In this document: in pieces, positions 1 to 6,670 of the stretch
Numbering within the stretch: the stretch's first letter is position 1
Layout: every line of letters begins with the position of its first letter
NCBI RefSeq assembly: GCF_024662235.1
Contig: NZ_CP096276.1
Span: 5,208,001-5,272,000 of the forward strand
Direction: 5' to 3'
DNA: 64,000 nt
Source: Pimelobacter simplex
GTDB lineage: Bacteria > Actinomycetota > Actinomycetes > Propionibacteriales > Nocardioidaceae
Position numbers and translations under genes: made by a program
Notes under the pieces: model-generated
Seen by the model: only the letters and a program-made list of their open reading frames with translations
Databases searched by the model: none
Told to the model about the DNA's origin: nothing

Positions 1-876
1 CGCTCGGGCTCGGTGCCACCAGGAGTCCGGGTGGTGCGCTGGGACCGCGGCGAGGAGCCGCCGGCCGAGCTGACCGACGGCGCGTCGTACGACGCGGTGG
101 TCGACGTGGCCCGCCACCCCTCCCACGTGCGCCGCGCGCTGGCCGCCGTACCGGAGGCGCACTGGGTGTTCGTCTCGACCATCTCGGTCTACGCCGACGA
201 CGCCGACCCCGCCGGTCCGGGCGCCGGCCCGCTGCGCCCCGCGATCACCGAGGACGCCGGCGCGACCGAGAGCGTCGACGCCTACGGCGGCATGAAGGTC
301 GCCTGCGAGCAGCTCGTCCTCGACGCCGTCCCGGGCGCGGCCGTCGTACGGCCGGGGCTGATCGTGGGCCCGGGCGACCCGAGCGGACGCTTCGCCTACT
401 GGGCGCGACGCTCCACCGCGACCGGCGACGTGCTCGCGCCCGGCGCGCCGTCCGACGTGGTCCAGGTGATCGACGTCCGCGACCTCGCCGCCTGGGTGGT
501 GACGCTGGCCGAGGACCGCACCGGCGGCGTCTACGACGCCGTCGGCGCCCCGCTCCCCATCGGCGACCTGCTGGCCGCGTGCCTGCCCGACGCCAACCTC
601 GTGTGGGTCGACCAGGAGTTCCTCGAGTCCGAGGGCGTCCAGCCCTGGGCCGGACCCGACGGCATCCCGGTCTGGCTCCCGCGCCCGGCGTACGACGGCA
701 TGCTGGCCCACGACGCCGCCCCCGCCCTCGCCGCCGGCCTCGTCACCCGCCCACCCGCCGAGACCACCCGCGACACCCGCGCCTGGCTCGACGCCGACCC
801 GGCGGCCCGGATCGCGGGCATCACCGCCGAGCGCGAGGCCGACCTGCTGAGCAGGTGGGGCAGTCAGGGGTTCTAG
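1..876 (+). CDS. NAD-dependent epimerase/dehydratase family protein, 5' truncated by window edge
   Basis: The reading frame is open from base 1 to the TAG at 874-876. A GTG at 13 is the first start-like codon, but the protein there lacks the N-terminal GxxGxxG dinucleotide-binding loop, so the true start is upstream of the window. Visible features fit an extended short-chain reductase of the NAD-epimerase type: the VFVSTISVY stretch with the catalytic Ser/Tyr region, then YGGMK (the YxxxK motif), then VVRPGLIVGPGDPSGRF. The substrate cannot be told; nucleotide-sugar epimerase or isoflavone-reductase-like roles are both possible. The next gene starts 24 nt downstream on the same strand but has its own promoter-like hexamer. 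Confidence 0.8.
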   Translation, partial: RSGSVPPGVRVVRWDRGEEPPAELTDGASYDAVVDVARHPSHVRRALAAVPEAHWVFVSTISVYADDADPAGPGAGPLRPAITEDAGATESVDAYGGMKVACEQLVLDAVPGAAVVRPGLIVGPGDPSGRFAYWARRSTATGDVLAPGAPSDVVQVIDVRDLAAWVVTLAEDRTGGVYDAVGAPLPIGDLLAACLPDANLVWVDQEFLESEGVQPWAGPDGIPVWLPRPAYDGMLAHDAAPALAAGLVTRPPAETTRDTRAWLDADPAARIAGITAEREADLLSRWGSQGF

Positions 877-886
877 AGCGACCCCC

Positions 887-892
887 TAGCAT
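887..892 (+). promoter_or_regulatory. -10 hexamer TAGCAT of a leaderless promoter for exodeoxyribonuclease III
   Basis: TAGCAT is followed by 7 nt and then the GTG at 900. No Shine-Dalgarno sequence is present. The spacing puts the transcription start on or next to the start codon, the usual actinobacterial leaderless layout. No clear -35 element is visible. Confidence 0.5.
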
Positions 893-899
893 CCAGCGC

Positions 900-1772
900 G
901 TGTTCCGCATCGCCACCGCCAACATCAACGGCATCCGTGCCGCCCACCGCCGGGGCTTCGGCGACTGGCTGGCGACACGTGGGTGCGACGTGGTCACCCT
1001 GCAGGAGGTGCGCTGCCCGGTCGACGCGCTGCCCGAGGGGGCGTTCGGCGACTACGAGGTCGCGTACGACGCGGGCGAGATCGCCGGGCGCAACGGGGTC
1101 GCGGTGCTCACCCGGGAGCCGGCCGCCGCGGTCCGCACGTGGTCGGTGCCCGACCCGGACCGGCCGCTGCACCGCGCGCTGCGCAAGCACGCGAACGAGG
1201 GGCGCTACGTCGAGGTCGACCTGGCCGGCGTACCGCTGACGGTGGCGAGCCTCTACCTGCCCAAGGGCGGGCTGCCCGCCCAGCTCCAGGACCCCAAGCG
1301 GATGCGCGAGGCGCCCGACGGCGGCGCCAAGTACGAGCGCAAGATGGCGTTCCTGGCGGGCTTCGCGCGTCATCTCGCGACCGCCCGCAAGGCCGCGGCG
1401 GCCAACGGCCGGGAGTTCCTGCTGACCGGCGACCTCAACGTCGCCCACGACCGGGCGGACGTCGCGAACTGGCGGCGCAGCAACCAGGTCGAGGGCTTCC
1501 TCCCCGAGGAGCGGGCGTGGCTCGACAGCCAGCTCACGCCGCGCACGCTCGTCGACGTCGTGCGCCGGCTGCACCCGGACGTCGAGGGGCCGTACTCCTG
1601 GTGGAGCTGGCTCGGGCAGGCCTACGCCAAGGACGCCGGCTGGCGCATCGACTACCACCTGGCGACGCCGGGGCTGGCCCGGACGGCGCGGACGGCCGTC
1701 GTCGACCGCGAGCACGCCGGCGTCCGGCTCAGTGACCACGCGCCGGTGGTCGTCGACTACGCGTTCGGCTGA
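900..1772 (+). CDS. xth: exodeoxyribonuclease III (AP endonuclease, EEP family)
   Basis: A 290-residue protein of the ExoIII/EEP superfamily, which cleaves abasic sites and trims 3' ends in base-excision repair in the cytoplasm. Motifs in order: TANINGIRAAHRRGF at the N-terminus (metal-binding Asn), LQEVRC (metal-binding Glu), LTGDLNVAHDRADVANWR (catalytic DxN), RIDYHL and the C-terminal LSDHAPVVVDY (catalytic Asp-His). Length matches the family (about 260-290). GTG at 900 is chosen because the conserved FRIATANINGIR begins right after it and a -10 hexamer sits 7 nt upstream; the longer open frame from 579 is a shadow of the previous gene. Confidence 0.93.
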   Translation: MFRIATANINGIRAAHRRGFGDWLATRGCDVVTLQEVRCPVDALPEGAFGDYEVAYDAGEIAGRNGVAVLTREPAAAVRTWSVPDPDRPLHRALRKHANEGRYVEVDLAGVPLTVASLYLPKGGLPAQLQDPKRMREAPDGGAKYERKMAFLAGFARHLATARKAAAANGREFLLTGDLNVAHDRADVANWRRSNQVEGFLPEERAWLDSQLTPRTLVDVVRRLHPDVEGPYSWWSWLGQAYAKDAGWRIDYHLATPGLARTARTAVVDREHAGVRLSDHAPVVVDYAFG

Positions 1773-1775
1773 GGC

Positions 1776-2993
1776 CTACCGCCAGGCGCGGACCCAGTCG
1801 ACGGTGAGGGTCGAGGTGGTCGGTGACGACAGCCGTCGGGCCGCCCAGCCGGAGCCCCAGATCTGCGCCAGGACCAGGTTGAACGGCTTGTCGAACGGCG
1901 CGGGCGCGCGGACGTTGGTCGGCACCCAGCGGTGGGACCAGCAGAACTGGCCGTCGTAGAAGAACCGCATCTCGGTCGGCGACCACTCGACGGTGTAGGT
2001 GTGGAAGCCGGTGGTCGCCGTGGGCACGGCGCAGTCGCGCCCGGTGCTCTCCTGGCGGCCCTCGCCGACGTAGTGGACCGACGGGTACACGTGGGTCTGG
2101 TCGTTGCCGAACCACTCGGCGACGTCGATCTCCCCGGAGAGCGGCCACTTGCCGTACGCGTGGTCCTCGGGAGCGAGCCAGAACGCGGCGTGGCCGCCGG
2201 TGGCGTCGGAGAAGCGGAGGCGGGCCGAGAACCGCCCGTAGGTCTGCGTGAACCGCGCGCTGGTCGTGACGGTCGCGACCTCGGAGCGGGTGGTGACCGG
2301 GGCGAAGGGGCTGCGGCACAGGAACATCTGGGGGTGGATGGTCGCGGTCAGGCGCAGCGTCCCGCCCGCGACGGCGACGGTGCGGGCGTTGTCCCGGTAG
2401 CACCCGCCCTGCCCGGTGAACACGCCGGTCCGCGCCGTGTCCTGGGCCATCCAGCGGGTGCGGTCCAGCGCGGTTCCGTTGAAGTCGTCGTGGAAGCTGC
2501 AGGACCAGTACGTGCCGTCGGCGCGCTGCGGGCGGGGGCCGCAGGCGTCGGAGGGCGCCGAGGCGGCCGGGACGGCGACGTGCCGGACGCGGCGTGACTT
2601 GCTCGCCCGGCCCGCGGCGTGGGCACGGAACACGCGCGTACGACCGGGGGCCGGCAGGGTGATCGTGAACCGCCCGGCCGCCGAGGACCGGCGGACGGCG
2701 ACCGTGGCCCACCGGCCGCTCGTGCGCATCTGCAGGCGGACGGAGGTCCGGGGCCGGGCGAGTCCGCGGAAGGTCACGGACGTCCCGGCGCGGACGGGGC
2801 GCTTCAGCACGGGGACCGCTCGCGCGTGGGCCGCCGCGGCCGCGGCCTGCGGCACGCCGGCCGACGGGGTCGCGGGCGCCGGTGCCACCAGCAGGCCCAG
2901 CGCGAGCGTCGCGACGACGGTGGCGACGGCGATCCGCCGCCGCCGGAACCGGGTACGCCGGCGCTCGGACGGTGCTGCTCCCACGCTGACCAT
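1776..2993 (-). CDS. secreted glycoside hydrolase family 16 endo-glucanase-like protein
   Basis: A 405-residue secreted protein. The N-terminus has an Arg-rich stretch (RRRTRFRRRR), a hydrophobic core (VATVVATLALGLLVAPAPA) and an Ala-rich cleavage region, so a Sec signal peptide is likely. A small beta-rich domain (about residues 50-130) precedes the GH16 catalytic domain. The catalytic signature is GEIDVAEW, matching ExDxxE with the nucleophile and acid/base Glu. GH16 enzymes cut beta-1,3(4)-glucans, agar or carrageenan; the exact polymer cannot be read here. The ATG at 2993 is preceded by GAGGAG; in-frame sequence upstream to 3116 has no signal-peptide character. Convergent with exodeoxyribonuclease III, 3 nt apart. 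Confidence 0.88.
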   Translation of the reverse strand: MVSVGAAPSERRRTRFRRRRIAVATVVATLALGLLVAPAPATPSAGVPQAAAAAAHARAVPVLKRPVRAGTSVTFRGLARPRTSVRLQMRTSGRWATVAVRRSSAAGRFTITLPAPGRTRVFRAHAAGRASKSRRVRHVAVPAASAPSDACGPRPQRADGTYWSCSFHDDFNGTALDRTRWMAQDTARTGVFTGQGGCYRDNARTVAVAGGTLRLTATIHPQMFLCRSPFAPVTTRSEVATVTTSARFTQTYGRFSARLRFSDATGGHAAFWLAPEDHAYGKWPLSGEIDVAEWFGNDQTHVYPSVHYVGEGRQESTGRDCAVPTATTGFHTYTVEWSPTEMRFFYDGQFCWSHRWVPTNVRAPAPFDKPFNLVLAQIWGSGWAARRLSSPTTSTLTVDWVRAWR

Positions 2994-3122
2994 CGCTGCT
3001 CCTCGTTCCGCGTGCGCTGACGCCTCGACAGGGTCGTTTCGGCACGAGCTCGCCACGCGGGCGAGGTCGGCGTCACAGTAGTGGGACGAGGTCGGCGAGG
3101 CGAGGGTTCGGCGCAATTCTCC

Positions 3123-4370
3123 TCAGGAGTCGATCCGGCGCTCGCCGGCGACGGGCACGACCGCGACCGCCAGCAGCGGCAGCGCCGCCGCGAGGGCGTA
3201 CGCCGCGCCGTACCCCCAGGCGGCGATGGTGAGTCCCGCGACGGGCGGGACGGCGACGGCGGCGACGTGCTGGGCGGTGTTCTGCAGGCCGAGGGCGCGT
3301 CCCGACCAGAACGGGCCGGCGCGCTCGGCGACGGCGGTGAAGGCCAGGCCGTTGTCGGCGACGGTGACCGCGGACGCGACGACGAGCAGCCCGACGGCGA
3401 GCACCGTCAGCGGTGTCGAGCCGGCGGCGCCGGTCGCGGCGAGGCCGAGCAGGGCCATGGTGGCCGCGGCCAGGAAGGCGACGGCGCGCATCGGCCGCAT
3501 CCGGCTGCCGACGAGGTCGGAGGCCCAGCCGGCGCCGATCCGGGCGGCGGCACCGGCGGCCTGGGTGCCGGCGACGACCAGGCCGGCGACGCCCGGCGAC
3601 CAGCCGAGGTCGTCGACCAGCCAGGTCAGGCCGAAGGTCCACACCAGGAACTGGGGGACGACGAGCAGCACCGACGCGGCATGGATCCGGGTGAGATAGC
3701 TGTCCGCCCGGTAGGGGTTGGCCGTGCCGACCCCGCCGGTCGCGGCTGGTCGGGGCGGGTCGAGGACGACCAGGGCGACGAAGCCCATCATCAGCACGGC
3801 GGCCCCGGTCGGCACCCACAGGGCCGGGCCGATGCCGTGGTGATGGGCGATGACGGCGACCGTGCCGGCGGCGAGCCCGACGCCGAGCGGCTGACCCGTC
3901 TGCCGGATCCCCATCGCGATGCCGCGCCGCTCGGGCGGGAACCAGCCGACCACGACCCGGCCCGAGGCGGAGTTCGTCGCGGCGGCGCCGACCCCGGCGA
4001 AGCAGAGGGCGGCGGCCATCGGCCACGGCGAGGCGAGGACGGCGGCCACGCCACCGCCGACCGCGGTGACGAGCAGCCCGGCGAGCAGCGCGAACCGCTC
4101 CCCGCGCCGGTCGACCACCAGGCCCCAGAGCACCAGGGTGAACATCATCCCGGTCATCGACGCCGCGGCGACGACCCCGGCCTCGGCGAGGCTCATGCCG
4201 TACCCGCCCTCGGCGATCGGCCGGTGCAGCTCGGGGATCAGGAAGCTCGGCGCGGTGACCATCGCGGACGTCGCGGCCTGAGCGCCGGTGCCGGCCGCCA
4301 GCATCGCCCAGCGGCGGGCGGCGGAGACCGTCGCCGGCGCCGGGCGGCGCGCGGCGGAGGTCGTGCTCAT
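3123..4370 (-). CDS. MFS transporter
   Basis: A 415-residue polytopic membrane protein with about 12 hydrophobic segments and the MFS loop motif between helices 2 and 3 (GLVVDRRGERFALLAG, a version of GxLaDrxGrk). A second positively charged loop (ASDLVGSRMRPMRA) follows the mid-protein helices. It resembles nitrate/oxalate-formate or sugar-phosphate type MFS proteins, but the substrate cannot be called. The ATG at 4370 has no Shine-Dalgarno but has TCTACT (4377-4382 on the minus strand) 6 nt upstream, suggesting a leaderless transcript. GH16 follows 129 nt downstream on the same strand. Confidence 0.85.
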   Translation of the reverse strand: MSTTSAARRPAPATVSAARRWAMLAAGTGAQAATSAMVTAPSFLIPELHRPIAEGGYGMSLAEAGVVAAASMTGMMFTLVLWGLVVDRRGERFALLAGLLVTAVGGGVAAVLASPWPMAAALCFAGVGAAATNSASGRVVVGWFPPERRGIAMGIRQTGQPLGVGLAAGTVAVIAHHHGIGPALWVPTGAAVLMMGFVALVVLDPPRPAATGGVGTANPYRADSYLTRIHAASVLLVVPQFLVWTFGLTWLVDDLGWSPGVAGLVVAGTQAAGAAARIGAGWASDLVGSRMRPMRAVAFLAAATMALLGLAATGAAGSTPLTVLAVGLLVVASAVTVADNGLAFTAVAERAGPFWSGRALGLQNTAQHVAAVAVPPVAGLTIAAWGYGAAYALAAALPLLAVAVVPVAGERRIDS

Positions 4371-4376
4371 GGCCCC

Positions 4377-4382
4377 AGTAGA
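4377..4382 (-). promoter_or_regulatory. -10 hexamer TCTACT before the MFS gene (leaderless type)
   Basis: On the minus strand TCTACT is followed by 6 nt and the ATG at 4370. No ribosome-binding site is present, so transcription probably starts at the start codon. Confidence 0.4.
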
Positions 4383-4447
4383 CGCCCGCGGGCCGGCGCG
4401 GGACCGCCGGATCTCATGGGAGGAGGTGTGAGAAATGCGGCACCCGC

Positions 4448-4467
4448 GCCGGCCCGGCCGGGCCGGC
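4448..4467 (-). terminator. perfect GC-rich palindrome downstream of the CoxG-like gene
   Basis: A 20-nt perfect palindrome, GCCGGCCC-GGCC-GGGCCGGC, lies 11 nt past the TAG of the out-of-frame CoxG tail and upstream of the next minus-strand gene. It would fold to an 8-bp GC stem. There is no U-tract, as is common in high-GC actinobacteria. Termination is inferred. Confidence 0.5.
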
Positions 4468-4478
4468 GGCCCAGCGAC

Positions 4479-4580
4479 CTAGCGGCCGAGCAGCTTGCGC
4501 AGCACCGCGAGCCCGGTCAGGGCCGCGATCGCGCCGAGGACCGCCGCCTGGAGCGGGGTCGGCTGGGGAGCACGGAGCCG
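4479..4580 (-). other. out-of-frame C-terminal membrane anchor of the CoxG-like protein
   Basis: In the minus-strand frame ending at the TAG at 4479 the sequence reads PTPLQAAVLGAIAALTGLA followed by VLRKLLGR. This is a hydrophobic helix plus a basic end, the usual C-terminal tail of CoxG-like SRPBCC proteins. The upstream domain is in another frame, so one missing base near 4575 (in the GTGCTCCCC stretch) would restore a continuous 224-225 residue protein. Confidence 0.65.
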
Positions 4581-5152
4581 AGGTCGAGCGGCGGGTTCTC
4601 CGCCGGGGCGACCGGGCGCGGCGCCGCGGCCGCCGGGGCGGCAGCGGCCGCAGCCGAGGCAGCGGCGGAGGCAGCGGCGGAGGCAGCGGCGGGAGCGGCG
4701 CCCCGTGGCTGGGTCAGCTCGTCGGCCAGCCGGGTGGCGAACTGCCCGACGATCTTGTTGCTCACGTCCTGCATCAGCCCGCGCCCGAACTGCGCGGGCC
4801 GGCCGGTCACGTCCAGCTCGGTGGTGACGTGGACGGCGGTGTTGTCGCGGTCGAGCTCCTCGAGCCGGGCGGTGATCCGGGCGGCGGCGGTGCCGTTGCC
4901 GCGGGCGTCCTTGGCGCGCCCGTCCATCACCATCACGTGGTCGGCGGCGTTGCGCTCGAGGATGGTGGCGGTGCCGAGGTAGTTGAGCATCACCGGGCCG
5001 AGCTTGACCTTCACCGCGCCCTCGAGGACGTCGCCCTCCATCCCCGCCAGGGTCGCCCCGGGCAGGCACGGCGCCACGCGCTCGAAGTCGAGGAGGGCCT
5101 CCCAGGCTCGGTCGGTGGTCACCGGCACGGTGAACGTGTGGTCGAGCTGCAT
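4517..5152 (-). CDS. CoxG-like SRPBCC (carbon monoxide dehydrogenase subunit G family) protein, probable C-terminal frameshift
   Basis: The START/SRPBCC fold covers about residues 1-150 (starts MQLDHTFTVPVTTDRAWE, then DFERVAPCLPGA, the family hallmark). An Ala-rich linker follows. CoxG proteins associate with molybdenum hydroxylases and are usually tethered to the membrane by a C-terminal helix; work on mycobacterial CoxG supports a role in passing menaquinone to Mo-CODH. Here the frame leaves the family pattern after LDLGSVLPS and ends in Arg/Ser-rich residues, while the expected anchor is in another frame just downstream (4479-4580). The ATG at 5152 lies 1 nt after the permease stop, so the two are probably one operon. 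The divergent cluster encodes a Mo hydroxylase, its likely partner. Confidence 0.8.
   Translation of the reverse strand: MQLDHTFTVPVTTDRAWEALLDFERVAPCLPGATLAGMEGDVLEGAVKVKLGPVMLNYLGTATILERNAADHVMVMDGRAKDARGNGTAAARITARLEELDRDNTAVHVTTELDVTGRPAQFGRGLMQDVSNKIVGQFATRLADELTQPRGAAPAAASAAASAAASAAAAAAPAAAAPRPVAPAENPPLDLGSVLPSRPRSRRRSSARSRP
4656..4691. repeat. three perfect tandem copies of a 12-bp unit in the CoxG-like linker
   Basis: GAGGCAGCGGCG occurs at 4656-4667, 4668-4679 and 4680-4691. It encodes the Ala/Ser-rich linker between the SRPBCC domain and the anchor. Such units are prone to slippage and change linker length in steps of four residues. Confidence 0.85.
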
Positions 5153-5153
5153 C

Positions 5154-6470
5154 TCAGATCTCCTTGGGTACGTCGAGGGCGGGGGCGGCGTGGGGTGCGT
5201 CGGCGTGCTGACCCGGCTCGGAGCGGTCGGCCGCGAAGCGCAGCAGGTGGTAGACGACGATCGTGCCGACCCCGCTGAGCGCGATGCCCGCGAAGACGTA
5301 GTCGCCGAGCGTGAGCGTGTAGTTCGCGGCGCCGACGACGAGGCCGAGGGCGGCGGTCGTGAGGTTGACCGGGTCGCGGAAGTCGACCTCCGCGGCGACG
5401 TACATCCGCAGGCCCATGCAGGCGATCATGCCGAAGAGGATCGTGGAGACGCCGCCCAGGACCCCGAGCGGGACCGCGCCGACGAGGGCACCGAACTTCG
5501 GGCAGATGCTGAGCGCGATCGCGATGCCCGCGGCGATCATGTAGGCCGCGGTGGAGTAGATCCGGGTCAGCGCCATGACGCCGATGTTCTCGGCGTAGGT
5601 GATCTGGCCGGAGCCGCCGAACAGGCCGGACACGGTGGTCGCGACGCCGTCGCCGACGATCGCGTTGCCGATGCTGGAGTCGAGGTTGCGCTCGCACATC
5701 GCGCTGACCGCCTTGACGTGCGCGGCGTTCTCGACGACGAGCACCAGCAGCACCGCCGGTACGACGAGCAGGATGGCCTGCAGGCTGAACGTCGGCGTGG
5801 TGAACTCCGGCCAGCCGAGCCAGGCCGCCTCGCGCACCGGGTCCAGGTCGACCCGGCCGAGCCCGGCCGCGAGCAGGTAGCCCGCGGCGACGCCGATGAA
5901 CACGGCGAGCCGGCTGATGAACCCGCGCAGCAGCACGCTGACCAGCACGACGACGGCGAGCGTGACCGAGGCGAGCAGCCCGTCGTCCTGGTAGCTGGAC
6001 CACGCCACCGGCGCGAGGTTGAGGCCGACCATCGTGACGATGGTGCCGATCACCACGGGTGGCGCGATCCGGTCGATGATCTGGTAGCCGACCTGGTTGA
6101 TGATCAGGCCGGTGATGATGAGGGCGACGCCGGTGGCGACCAGGCCGCACAGCGCGGCCGCGTAGCCGCCCTGCGCCTGGGCCGCGAGCACCGGCGCGAT
6201 GAACGCGAACGCCGAGCCGGTGTACGACGGCACCTTGTTCCGGGTGATCACCAGGAACAGCAGCGTGCCGACGCCGCTGAAGAACAGGGTGGTGCTCACC
6301 GGGAAGCCGGTGAGGATCGGGACCAACGTCGTCGCGCTGAACATCGCGATGACGTGCTGGGCGCCGAGTCCCGCCATGCGCGGCCAGGCCAGCCGCTCGT
6401 CCGGCGTGACCACGCGTCCCGGGATGACCTTCTTGCCGTCCCCGTGCAGGGACCAACTGAGCAGTGCCAT
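5154..6470 (-). CDS. NCS2 family uracil/xanthine permease
   Basis: A 438-residue inner-membrane transporter of the nucleobase-cation symporter 2 family (UraA/XanQ type). Family marks are LGAQHVIAMFSATTLVP near the N-terminus (conserved QH), GSAFAFIAP, and SGLFGGSGQITYAENIGV, which matches the NCS2 region around helix 8. It would bring a purine, pyrimidine or similar ring compound into the cell by proton symport. The ATG at 6470 has GAGGAG upstream. It is first in the minus-strand operon with the CoxG-like gene and divergent from the hydantoinase/Mo-hydroxylase operon, so it probably imports that pathway's substrate. Confidence 0.9.
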   Translation of the reverse strand: MALLSWSLHGDGKKVIPGRVVTPDERLAWPRMAGLGAQHVIAMFSATTLVPILTGFPVSTTLFFSGVGTLLFLVITRNKVPSYTGSAFAFIAPVLAAQAQGGYAAALCGLVATGVALIITGLIINQVGYQIIDRIAPPVVIGTIVTMVGLNLAPVAWSSYQDDGLLASVTLAVVVLVSVLLRGFISRLAVFIGVAAGYLLAAGLGRVDLDPVREAAWLGWPEFTTPTFSLQAILLVVPAVLLVLVVENAAHVKAVSAMCERNLDSSIGNAIVGDGVATTVSGLFGGSGQITYAENIGVMALTRIYSTAAYMIAAGIAIALSICPKFGALVGAVPLGVLGGVSTILFGMIACMGLRMYVAAEVDFRDPVNLTTAALGLVVGAANYTLTLGDYVFAGIALSGVGTIVVYHLLRFAADRSEPGQHADAPHAAPALDVPKEI

Positions 6471-6487
6471 GGAGGCTCCTCGGATGT

Positions 6488-6506
6488 GTATCCGTTCACC
6501 GGATAC
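6488..6506. promoter_or_regulatory. inverted repeat GTATCCG-N5-CGGATAC in the permease leader
   Basis: Perfect 7-bp arms at 6488-6494 and 6500-6506 around TTCAC. They lie between the permease start and its putative promoter. This could be a repressor site for the IclR protein of the cluster or a small RNA hairpin in the leader. Confidence 0.5.
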
Positions 6507-6512
6507 GGCCTA

Positions 6513-6522
6513 CGAATATTCG
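6513..6522. promoter_or_regulatory. 10-bp perfect palindrome CGAATATTCG
   Basis: It sits on the permease side of the divergent region. It carries ATTCGC (6518-6523), which recurs in the palindrome at 6631-6649 on the hydantoinase side. A shared regulator site is inferred. Confidence 0.45.
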
Positions 6523-6549
6523 CCAAGTAAGTCCCTGCCTTGCCCGGGT

Positions 6550-6555
6550 TGTCAA
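6550..6555 (-). promoter_or_regulatory. -35 element TTGACA facing the permease operon
   Basis: TTGACA is read on the minus strand at 6555-6550. A -10 is not clear; TTACTT at 6530-6525 is the best candidate, with a long 19-nt spacer. Confidence 0.35.
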
Positions 6556-6594
6556 TAGTCACTGGGCAAAAGAATTCTCCCCAAGCGTGCCCCC

Positions 6595-6624
6595 TTGACA
6601 GCGATCGGAACCGAGGGCTCTACT
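6595..6624 (+). promoter_or_regulatory. promoter of the hydantoinase/Mo-hydroxylase operon
   Basis: A perfect TTGACA (6595-6600) is followed after 18 nt by TCTACT (6619-6624), the same -10 sequence seen before the MFS gene at 4370. Transcription would start near 6631, inside the inverted repeat at 6631-6649. Confidence 0.5.
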
Positions 6625-6630
6625 TCATTC

Positions 6631-6649
6631 AGCGAAATCAACATTCGCT
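6631..6649. promoter_or_regulatory. inverted repeat AGCGAA-N7-TTCGCT at the hydantoinase operon start
   Basis: Perfect 6-bp arms at 6631-6636 and 6644-6649, just downstream of the -10. This is where a repressor such as IclR would block transcription. The half-site ATTCGC is shared with the palindrome at 6513-6522. Confidence 0.5.
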
Positions 6650-6670
6650 CAGCGGATAGGAGCAAGTGAC

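Noticed and set aside
3081..4982. 633-residue plus-strand open frame
   Set aside because: Antisense to the MFS and CoxG-like genes; Gly/Arg/Asp-rich with no motif.
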